A DNA stretch of 9,205 nt, taken from positions 1 through 9,205 of the forward strand of contig DAOTYX010000030.1 in NCBI GenBank assembly GCA_034434635.1. Reading direction: 5' to 3'. Shown in pieces: positions 1-4,636 of this stretch. Source of the stretch: DAOTYX01 sp034434635 (lineage in GTDB: Bacteria > Chloroflexota > Anaerolineae > B4-G1 > DUEL01). Below the pieces are notes generated by a model, which saw only the letters and a list, made by a program, of their open reading frames with translations, ran no database searches and was not told the DNA's origin. A program made the translations under genes and the position numbers. The stretch's first letter is position 1; each line of letters starts with the position of its first letter.

Positions 1-74
1 GGCAGGGCCGACCCGCAGGTCAGCAGGGCGACCAGGCAGACTACCCGTACCAGATCAGCGCGTTGGCGGCTCAT
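1..74 (-). CDS. N-terminal fragment of an unidentified, probably exported or membrane protein
   Basis: Only the first 24 complete codons are in the window; the gene runs off the left edge. From the ATG at 74-72 the peptide reads MSRQRADLVRVVCLVALL and continues TCGSALP. A short basic start followed by a hydrophobic stretch is what a signal peptide or first membrane segment looks like, and the Cys near residue 20 could belong to a weak lipobox, though LLTC does not fit the consensus well. An in-frame TGA lies 12 nt upstream, so the start cannot be much earlier. AGGGAG sits only about 1 nt before the ATG, too close to be a good ribosome binding site, but the ATG overlaps the stop of the preceding small ORF as ATGA, which suggests translational coupling. 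The family cannot be named from this fragment. Confidence 0.42.
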   Translation of the reverse strand, partial: MSRQRADLVRVVCLVALLTCGSAL

Positions 75-247
75 TCTCCCTGTTCATCCAGGCAGCGGGG
101 AAACAGCACATCGCCTTTGCGCAGGCACAGCCGGGCAGCGAGAGAAGGCGCGATTCGCAGGATGACGGCAGAGGCGATGAAAAGAAGCGGCGCTACCGAA
201 AAGTCTGGCGGTGCCGGTAAGGATGCGATCATCCTGTCTGACACCAT
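71..247 (-). CDS. Small ORF (58 codons) with a hydrophobic stretch, function unknown
   Basis: This short frame begins at ATG 247-245 (MVSDRMIASLPAPP...) or five codons later at ATG 232-230, and ends in TGA at 73-71 inside an ATGA overlap with the next minus-strand gene. Residues 18 to 40 (VAPLLFIASAVILRIAPSLA and on) are hydrophobic enough for one membrane segment, interrupted by one Arg; the tail is polar with two Cys. Support comes from context: a TTGCCT-17-TATAAT promoter lies just upstream with a predicted 5' leader of about 14 nt, and the stop/start overlap looks like an operon junction. Against it, neither ATG has a well-spaced Shine-Dalgarno sequence and I recognise no family. It could be a real small membrane protein, a leader ORF coupled to the next gene, or chance. 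Confidence 0.4.
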   Translation of the reverse strand: MVSDRMIASLPAPPDFSVAPLLFIASAVILRIAPSLAARLCLRKGDVLFPRCLDEQGE

Positions 248-260
248 GCAGACGGTCTGC
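248..260. promoter_or_regulatory. Palindrome at the predicted transcription start, candidate operator
   Basis: GCAGACGGTCTGC is a perfect 6-bp inverted repeat around one central base. It lies between the predicted start of transcription (about 261) and the ATG at 247, where a bound repressor would block initiation. The regulator is unknown; a role as an operator is inferred from position and symmetry only. Confidence 0.35.
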
Positions 261-267
261 TGGCAAA

Positions 268-296
268 ATTATAGTGAATCTGGAGGATAAAGGCAA
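268..296 (-). promoter_or_regulatory. Sigma70-type promoter for the left-edge minus-strand unit
   Basis: On the minus strand, -35 TTGCCT (296-291) and a perfect -10 TATAAT (273-268) are separated by 17 nt. Transcription should start near 261, about 14 nt before the ATG at 247. The AT-rich -10 stands out in GC-rich DNA. Confidence 0.55.
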
Positions 297-623
297 GCGG
301 TACTCCACATTTAGCCGTGGTCATGCGCACCACGGGGCCACGAGCGATCTCATAGCATCCGAGGGTCGCCCAACCGTTTCGGTGGCGGCCAGCGGGGAGG
401 CAGCACCTGGAAACACAATAGATCAAGGACTATGTGGCCAAGGTCCGGGATGGTGATCCCAATGTGGTTCCCCTGGCGGTTGACCGTGCACCAGAAGAGG
501 TATGCGGGAGTACGGCTGAAGCAGGCAGAGGAGGCAGGATTACGGTGAGGAACTGCCTGAGGACAGAAGGGGCGTGCTTTCCGTGAAGCTCTGTGCTGAC
601 CGGCGCGCGGCTGATGGGGTGGG
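297..623. other. Gene-free stretch between two minus-strand units
   Basis: No frame here has a plausible start, ribosome binding site and protein-like composition together. The plus strand gives short open runs in different frames between about 422 and 636 that look faintly protein-like (for example a run beginning IKDYVAKVRDGDPNVVPLAV directly after a TAG), which could be remains of a decayed gene, but I cannot match them to a family and they may be chance. A small hairpin at 315-335 is listed separately. I see no RNA gene, CRISPR unit or insertion-sequence end. Confidence 0.5.
315..335. repeat. Small perfect hairpin
   Basis: CCGTGGT and ACCACGG form a perfect 7-bp stem with a 7-nt loop. 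There is no T-run on either side, so it is not a convincing intrinsic terminator. It lies about 20 bp upstream of the minus-strand -35 box and could be a protein site or chance. Confidence 0.3.
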
Positions 624-854
624 CTATTTGAGCAACTGAATGAATTGATCGCGGGTAAGACCGGCGCTTTTGATAATCCGTAGCGTCAGCCCACGTCCCA
701 GATCACCGTCATGCCAGGGCACAACCACACGGCTATTATCGCTGGCGCGCCACAAAACGACATGGCTGCCCGTCTGATGGTCAATCTGGAAGCCAGCGCG
801 CTCTAAAGCCCGGACGACCTGGTGCGGCTTTACAGTGGGCAGGCGCGGCATCAC
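624..854 (-). CDS. hicA: HicA family toxin (mRNA interferase)
   Basis: HicA toxins are small double-stranded-RNA-binding-fold proteins that cut mRNA and are neutralised by HicB. This 76-residue protein has the family pattern: an N-terminal PRLP..KPHQVVRALERAGF segment, the GSH motif whose His (residue 31 from the GTG) is the expected catalytic residue, a VVPWHD strand, and the C-terminal GRGLTLRIIKSAGLTRDQF segment. Length is normal for the family. Two starts are possible: GTG at 854-852, overlapping the hicB stop by 4 nt, or ATG at 851-849, overlapping it by 1 nt. Either way the pair is translationally coupled, with hicB first, so antitoxin is made before toxin. No terminator is evident after the stop. 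Confidence 0.88.
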   Translation of the reverse strand: MMPRLPTVKPHQVVRALERAGFQIDHQTGSHVVLWRASDNSRVVVPWHDGDLGRGLTLRIIKSAGLTRDQFIQLLK

Positions 855-1093
855 CCAGGCTCCAAGGCCACACTCAGCCGTCCAATAAACTGCTCCTCGG
901 TGGACTCGATGGGGATCGGTTCGCCGTGTTTACGCAGGCTGGCGCAGTAAGCGCGGATGGCATCCACGGCCATTTCGTGGGCTTCTTCCACAGTGCGTCC
1001 TTCGGTGTAACAACCTGGTAGGGCCGGCACAGAGACGAGGTATCCACCCTCAGGCTGACGTTCGATGAGTACTGTAAACTGATATGTCTTCAT
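851..1093 (-). CDS. hicB: HicB family antitoxin
   Basis: The 80-residue protein has the HicB/UPF0150 signature: an N-terminal strand (YQFTVLIE), GGYLVSVPALPGCYTEGRTVEEA, then the helix HEMAVDAIRAYCASLRKHGEPIP. This partial RNase-H-like fold binds and blocks HicA. The protein ends soon after this domain (FIGRLSVALEPG), so no separate ribbon-helix-helix or helix-turn-helix domain is visible. Many short HicB proteins are built this way, but how this one would bind its own promoter is unclear. The ATG at 1093-1091 has AAGGTG 8 nt upstream (1107-1102). It lies directly behind an extended -10 promoter and is followed without gap by hicA. The order antitoxin-toxin is the reverse of the classical hicAB arrangement, though it is common in many phyla. 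Confidence 0.87.
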   Translation of the reverse strand: MKTYQFTVLIERQPEGGYLVSVPALPGCYTEGRTVEEAHEMAVDAIRAYCASLRKHGEPIPIESTEEQFIGRLSVALEPG

Positions 1094-1111
1094 CCCTTAT
1101 TCACCTTTCCG

Positions 1112-1129
1112 AGTGTGGACACCAACACT
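1112..1129. promoter_or_regulatory. Imperfect 18-bp palindrome at the hicBA start site, candidate operator
   Basis: AGTGTGGACACCAACACT has outer AGTGT/ACACT arms and further inner symmetry. It begins 2 bp downstream of the minus-strand -10 box and covers the predicted start of transcription near 1124. HicAB systems are usually autoregulated, so this is a natural candidate for the operator. The assignment is inference. Confidence 0.35.
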
Positions 1130-1130
1130 G

Positions 1131-1158
1131 ATTATAACATAGAAATCAGCCAGGTCAA
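1131..1158 (-). promoter_or_regulatory. Extended -10 promoter for hicBA
   Basis: On the minus strand, TTGACC (1158-1153) is followed after 16 nt by a perfect TATAAT (1136-1131), preceded by TG plus one base, which makes it an extended -10. Initiation is expected near 1124, giving a leader of about 30 nt with AAGGTG at the right distance from the hicB ATG. Confidence 0.62.
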
Positions 1159-1177
1159 TTGACGCGACCGGAGGGTG

Positions 1178-1312
1178 TTCGAAGCAGAAGCGATTTGGGC
1201 TATGTCGATGGATGCTGCTTTTCCCACCCGGAGTCGAGGCTTCAGCCGGTTTGAGCCACGTTTGCGCCGGCTCAAGCCTCGACTCCATCCCCAGATTGGG
1301 ATTTGCTTCGAA
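1178..1312. repeat. Nested inverted repeat, possible palindromic mobile repeat (MITE/REP-like)
   Basis: The core is a pair of 20-nt arms at 1230-1249 and 1267-1286, complementary at 19 of 20 positions, around a 17-nt spacer. Part of the spacer (TTGAGCC, 1251-1257) can instead pair with GGCTCAA (1269-1275), so two alternative stems compete. Outside the core, TTCGAAGCA at 1178-1186 is mirrored by TGCTTCGAA at 1304-1312, so the whole block has matching ends, with the left shoulder about 26 nt longer than the right. This architecture is typical of non-autonomous palindromic repeats dispersed between genes. No transposase is present. It separates the divergent hicBA and ABC transporter promoters and is too far from a T-run to be a normal terminator. 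Confidence 0.6.
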
Positions 1313-1317
1313 ATCCC
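1298..1317. repeat. Small hairpin upstream of the ABC transporter promoter
   Basis: GGGATTT and AAATCCC form a perfect 7-bp stem with the 6-nt loop GCTTCG. It ends 16 bp before the -35 box of the following promoter and shares its loop with the right outer arm of the larger inverted repeat. It may be part of that element or a regulator site. Confidence 0.4.
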
Positions 1318-1333
1318 CACATGCAGCCGGCCG

Positions 1334-1362
1334 TTGACAACCTGCCGCACTTCCGTTACACT
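1334..1362 (+). promoter_or_regulatory. Sigma70-type promoter giving a probably leaderless ABC transporter mRNA
   Basis: A perfect -35 TTGACA (1334-1339), a 17-nt spacer and -10 TACACT (1357-1362) end only 7 nt before the ATG at 1370. The usual start of transcription, about 7 nt after the -10 box, therefore coincides with the A of the start codon. No Shine-Dalgarno sequence precedes the ATG, consistent with leaderless translation. Confidence 0.6.
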
Positions 1363-1369
1363 ACGCGCT

Positions 1370-3106
1370 ATGCGCGTACTGAAACGGCTGTTCACACTGG
1401 TTGTCCCTTACTGGCGGACCCTGCTGGTGGATGCCTGGCTGTTGCTGGGGCGGGTGGGGTTGGCGCTCGTCCCGCCGCTGATCCAGAAAGCCATCGTGGA
1501 CGAGGTCATCGGCGGGCGGTCGCTGGCGCGGCTGGGGCCGCTCGTCGCCCTGATGGTGGGCGTCTACCTGGCACAGAAGGTGGTCGAGTCCGGCGATATG
1601 TTCCTGCGCCACGCGCTGGGGGAGAAGTTCATCTTCGACCTGCGTGTGCGGCTCTACGCCTACCTGCAGCGGCTCTCGCTCTCGTTCTTCGAGCGCACCT
1701 CCACCGGCGAACTGATGTCGCGGGTGACGAACGACGTCAACGCCCTGGAGCAGTTCGTCACCCACGGCGTGGCGCTGACGGCGGTGGACCTGCTGCGACT
1801 GGTGGGGTCGGCGGGGATCCTGCTGGCGCTGGAGTGGCGGCTGGCGCTGCTGGTGCTCCTGCCGGTGCCCGTGTTGGGGCTGCTCCTGCGCGCCTTCAAC
1901 ACCCGCGTGCGCCCGATCTACCGCCGCGTGCGCGCCCGTCTGGGCGACATCAACGCCCAACTGCAGGACAACCTCTCGGGCATCCGCGTCATCCAGGCCT
2001 TCGGGCGGGAGGAGCAGGCGCTGGAGCGCTTCGCCAGCGACAGCGAGGGCTACTACCGCGCGCGGGTGCGCGGCATCCGCTACTGGTCCACCTTCTTCCC
2101 CGCCATCGGCTTCATCGCCGCCCTCGGCACGGTGGCGGTGATGGGCGCCGGATCGCTGATGGTCGTGCGTGACGCGCTCTCGCTGGGCACACTGGTGGCT
2201 TTTCTCTCCTACATCACCGCCTTCTACGAGCCGGTCAATCGGCTGACGGAGGTGGACAACGTCTTTCAGGAGGCCATCGCCGCTGGGGAGCGCATCTTCG
2301 AACTGCTGGACACGGCGCGGGAGATCGAGGACGCGCCGGATGCGGTGGACCTGCCCACCGTGCGCGGCGAGGTGGCCTTCGAGGGGGTGTATTTCGCCTA
2401 TGGCGATGGGGACGAGGTGCTGTGCGACATCAACTTTCACATCGCCCCTGGCGAGGTCGTCGCGCTGGTGGGCCCCAGCGGCGCGGGCAAGACCAGCATC
2501 GCCAACCTCCTCTGCCGCTTCTACGACCCCCTCCGCGGGCGGGTGACCCTCGACGGCTACGACCTGCGCAAGGTGCGGCTGCGCTCGCTGCGTCAGCACG
2601 TGGCGGTGGTGCTGCAGGACGCCTTCCTCTTCAACGCCACGGTGCGCGAGAACCTGCTCTTCGGCAAGCCGGACGCCACGGACGAGGAACTGGTCGCCGC
2701 CGCCAAGGCCGCCTTCGCCCACGACTTCATCACCGCCCTGCCGGACGGCTACGACACGGAGATCGGCGAGCGCGGCGTGCGGCTGAGCGGCGGCCAGAAG
2801 CAGCGGCTGGCCCTGGCCCGCGCCATCCTGGCCGACCCGCGCATCCTGATTCTGGACGAAGCCACCTCCTCGGTGGACGCCGAAGCGGAGTACCTCATCC
2901 AGCAGGCACTGGACGAGGTGCTGCGGGGCCGCACTGCACTGGTCATCGCCCACCGCCTGAGCACCATCCGTAACGCCGACAAGATCATCGCCCTGGATCG
3001 GGGCAACATCTGCGAAGTGGGCGACCACGACGACCTGATACACCGTGAGGGGCTGTACAGCCAGCTGTATCGCCGTCAGGTGGAGATGAACCTGCGCGAG
3101 GAGTAG
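1370..3106 (+). CDS. ABC exporter half-transporter (fused membrane and ATPase domains)
   Basis: This 578-residue protein is an inner-membrane ATP-driven exporter subunit of the MsbA/BmrA type, which works as a dimer. Residues 1 to about 320 form the six-helix membrane domain, with the coupling region around FFERTSTGELMSRVTNDV. The ATPase domain follows: Walker A GPSGAGKT (368-375), Q-loop Gln416, signature LSGGQ (472-476), Walker B with D496 and catalytic E497 in ILDEATSSVD, and H-loop His528 in IAHRLST. All catalytic residues are intact, so a homodimer could work, and no partner gene adjoins it. The substrate cannot be read from the sequence; lipid or drug export are the usual roles. The frame is open upstream to a GTG at 1175, but that stretch crosses the inverted repeat and the promoter; the ATG at 1370 gives the normal family N terminus (MRVLKRLFTLVVPYW). 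Confidence 0.93.
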   Translation: MRVLKRLFTLVVPYWRTLLVDAWLLLGRVGLALVPPLIQKAIVDEVIGGRSLARLGPLVALMVGVYLAQKVVESGDMFLRHALGEKFIFDLRVRLYAYLQRLSLSFFERTSTGELMSRVTNDVNALEQFVTHGVALTAVDLLRLVGSAGILLALEWRLALLVLLPVPVLGLLLRAFNTRVRPIYRRVRARLGDINAQLQDNLSGIRVIQAFGREEQALERFASDSEGYYRARVRGIRYWSTFFPAIGFIAALGTVAVMGAGSLMVVRDALSLGTLVAFLSYITAFYEPVNRLTEVDNVFQEAIAAGERIFELLDTAREIEDAPDAVDLPTVRGEVAFEGVYFAYGDGDEVLCDINFHIAPGEVVALVGPSGAGKTSIANLLCRFYDPLRGRVTLDGYDLRKVRLRSLRQHVAVVLQDAFLFNATVRENLLFGKPDATDEELVAAAKAAFAHDFITALPDGYDTEIGERGVRLSGGQKQRLALARAILADPRILILDEATSSVDAEAEYLIQQALDEVLRGRTALVIAHRLSTIRNADKIIALDRGNICEVGDHDDLIHREGLYSQLYRRQVEMNLREE

Positions 3107-3115
3107 AGCCAACGT

Positions 3116-4273
3116 ATGTCACGAACTGATGCTTCCATCACCGTCCGTCCGGTCACAGACACGCGGGAGCGGCGTATCTTCATCCGTTTCCCCTGGCGCA
3201 TCTATCGGGATGACCCCCTGTGGGTGCCGCCGGTGCTGCGGGAGCGGGAAGCCCGCCTCGACCCATCCCGCAACCCCTTCTTCCAGTTCGGCGAGGCGGC
3301 CTTCTTCATCGCCTGGCGCGACGGTCGGCCCCTGGGCACGATTGCCCCGGCGATAGATCACCGCGCCAACGCCCATCTGGGAGAGAAAGCGGCGGTTTTC
3401 GGCTTCTTCGAGTGCGTGGCGGAGTACCCCGTGGCCCAGGCGCTGTTGGACTGCGCCGTGGATTGGGCGCGGGCGCGCGGGGCGCAGGTGCTGCGCGGCC
3501 CGCAGTCCTTCGGCCCCTCCGACGAGCCGGGGCTGCTCATCGAGGGGCGCGAGACGCCCGCTGGCCTGCTGATGGGCTGGTCGCCTCCCTATTATGTGGA
3601 GTTCGTCGAGCGGTATGGCTTCCGCAAATGGCGGGATTCACTGGCCTATCGCGCTTACGTCCGCGACTACACCGATGAGGAGGGGCGGCCGCGGATACCG
3701 GACCGGCTGCAGCGCGTGGCCGAGTACGCCGCCCGGCGCTATGGCTACCGCGTGCGGATGGGGGACATGGCCGCCTGGGAGCGCGAACTGGAGACCGCGC
3801 GGCAGATCTACAACCGCTCGCTGGCCACCCTGCCCGACTTCGTGCCGTTCGAAGCGGCGGAATGGCGGGAGCAGGCAGAACGGCTGCGCCCGCTGCTGGA
3901 CCCCCAACTGATGGTCTTCGCCCTGGTCGGGGAGGAACCGGTGGGCTTCGGCCTCGCCCTGCCGGACATCAACCAGGCGCTCCTCCACTGCGACGGGCTG
4001 CGCAGACCGTGGGACTATTTGCGGCTGTGGTGGTATAGCCGGCGCCTTCCTGGCGTCAGTTTCAAGATCATGGCCATGCTGCCGGAATACTGGGGGCGCG
4101 GGCTGGATGCGCTGATCTACCTGCACATCGCTCAGGCGGCGCTCCAGCGCGGCTACCAGTGGATGGACATGTCCCTCACCGGCGAGGACAACCCCATGAC
4201 CAACAGGCTGGCCTTGGGGATGGGCGCGCGGCTGGACAAGCGGTATCGCACCTACGAATTGCCGTTACGGTAG
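3116..4273 (+). CDS. GNAT-fold acyltransferase-like protein (YghO-like)
   Basis: The 385-residue protein resembles a family of about 380 residues annotated as GNAT N-acetyltransferases, including E. coli YghO, whose reaction and substrate are not established. The N-terminal half has the characteristic FPWRIYRDDPLWVPP segment followed by FGEAAFFIAWRDGRPLGTIA. The C-terminal half holds a GNAT core: a strand (MVFALVGEEPVGFGLALPDI), KIMAMLPEYWGRGLDALIY, in which YWGRGL (325-330) corresponds to the acetyl-CoA pyrophosphate-binding loop, and a late NPMTNRLALGMGARLDKRYRTYE segment starting at Asn359. The start lies 9 nt after the ABC gene stop, with GAGGAG in the end of that gene 12 nt upstream, so the two genes are probably one transcript. 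A link between the exporter and this enzyme, for instance modification of the exported compound, is only inferred from position. Confidence 0.75.
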   Translation: MSRTDASITVRPVTDTRERRIFIRFPWRIYRDDPLWVPPVLREREARLDPSRNPFFQFGEAAFFIAWRDGRPLGTIAPAIDHRANAHLGEKAAVFGFFECVAEYPVAQALLDCAVDWARARGAQVLRGPQSFGPSDEPGLLIEGRETPAGLLMGWSPPYYVEFVERYGFRKWRDSLAYRAYVRDYTDEEGRPRIPDRLQRVAEYAARRYGYRVRMGDMAAWERELETARQIYNRSLATLPDFVPFEAAEWREQAERLRPLLDPQLMVFALVGEEPVGFGLALPDINQALLHCDGLRRPWDYLRLWWYSRRLPGVSFKIMAMLPEYWGRGLDALIYLHIAQAALQRGYQWMDMSLTGEDNPMTNRLALGMGARLDKRYRTYELPLR

Positions 4274-4297
4274 CGGAGTGGGGGTGTAGTCATAGAC

Positions 4298-4322
4298 GGC
4301 GCCCAGCCAAGCAAAGGGCGCC
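4298..4322. repeat. GC-rich hairpin after the acyltransferase gene
   Basis: GGCGCCC (4298-4304) and GGGCGCC (4316-4322) form a perfect 7-bp stem around an 11-nt loop, 25 nt after the stop codon. The position suits a transcript end, but no T-run follows, so it is at best an atypical terminator or a 3'-end stabiliser. Confidence 0.35.
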
Positions 4323-4386
4323 CGGCGGTTGGATGGTCTTCCCTTACCGTGTTGCTCGACGACTGCGCCCGAAACGGCCGAAGAGA

Positions 4387-4454
4387 GTCGGCGGATGGAG
4401 CAGATGAAGCGGATTCGCCTACAGAAATCCGCTGAATCTGCTCAATCTGCTGAC
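4387..4454. repeat. Long 29-bp imperfect hairpin with tandem G-A mismatches
   Basis: Arms 4387-4415 and 4426-4454 pair across a 10-nt loop (4416-4425). Of 29 positions, 24 are Watson-Crick and two are G-U if transcribed. The exceptions are one G-A at 4397/4444 and a tandem GA/AG mismatch at 4406-4407/4434-4435. Tandem sheared G-A pairs are stable in RNA, which suggests a structured transcript rather than a chance DNA palindrome. The right arm also carries AATCTGCT twice in direct repeat (4435-4442, 4444-4451). The element lies about 114 nt past the preceding stop and upstream of the ugd promoter, so it belongs to the 3' end of the upstream transcript or is a dispersed palindromic repeat. Confidence 0.6.
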
Positions 4455-4571
4455 CGATTTCTCGCTCTCGGCACTCTGGACCAGGAACAACACTCAAGAG
4501 GGAGACTACTGGCGGTTGAAACCGGGTGCAAAGGCCACCTGCGCGGCCCGGCTCAGCCCGACGCCAGGCAC

Positions 4572-4600
4572 TTGGGAAAAGCCCCAGGTTGTGGTATGAT
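4572..4600 (+). promoter_or_regulatory. Extended -10 promoter for ugd
   Basis: TTGGGA (4572-4577) and TATGAT (4595-4600) are 17 nt apart, and the -10 is preceded by TGG (4592-4594), an extended -10 element. Transcription would start near 4607, leaving a 30-nt leader with a good Shine-Dalgarno sequence and placing the long hairpin outside the ugd mRNA. Confidence 0.5.
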
Positions 4601-4636
4601 TCGCTCCGCATTCCATCAGGCAAGAGGAGAACTTCC

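Larger units (their letters stand above)
4274..4636. other. Non-coding gap between the acyltransferase gene and ugd
   Basis: No frame here looks like a gene; open frames crossing it on both strands have low-complexity, non-protein-like composition. It contains a 7-bp hairpin at 4298-4322, a long near-perfect hairpin at 4387-4454, and the ugd promoter at 4572-4600. Nothing is evident between 4456 and 4570. Confidence 0.6.

Noticed and set aside
84..308. 74-codon minus-strand frame overlapping the small ORF
   Set aside because: It crosses the TATAAT promoter and palindrome, has no ribosome binding site and an Arg/Ser/Ala-rich shadow-like composition; the 58-codon frame fits the junction better.
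422..639. Protein-like open runs in different plus-strand frames, considered as a decayed gene
   Set aside because: No start, no consistent frame and no recognisable family; the end overlaps hicA. Kept only as a note in the gene-free stretch.
1175..1369. 65-codon upstream extension of the ABC exporter from GTG 1175
   Set aside because: It would translate the inverted repeat and the promoter, and the family N terminus fits the ATG at 1370.
1361..3112. 583-codon open frame on the minus strand opposite the ABC exporter
   Set aside because: Its composition is rich in His, Gln, Val, Gly and Ala without any family motif, as expected for the shadow of a GC-rich gene; the opposite strand encodes a complete ABC transporter.
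4298..4322. Hairpin as a standard intrinsic terminator
   Set aside because: The stem is only 7 bp, the loop is long, and no T-run follows on either strand.
4387..4454. CRISPR-like repeat, because of the repeated AATCTGCT
   Set aside because: Only two adjacent 8-nt copies inside a hairpin arm, with no spacers and no cas genes.
4526..4636. ATG 4526 as the ugd start
   Set aside because: It lies upstream of the extended -10 promoter and adds 37 residues unlike UGD; GTG 4637 has the Shine-Dalgarno sequence and the canonical Rossmann start.
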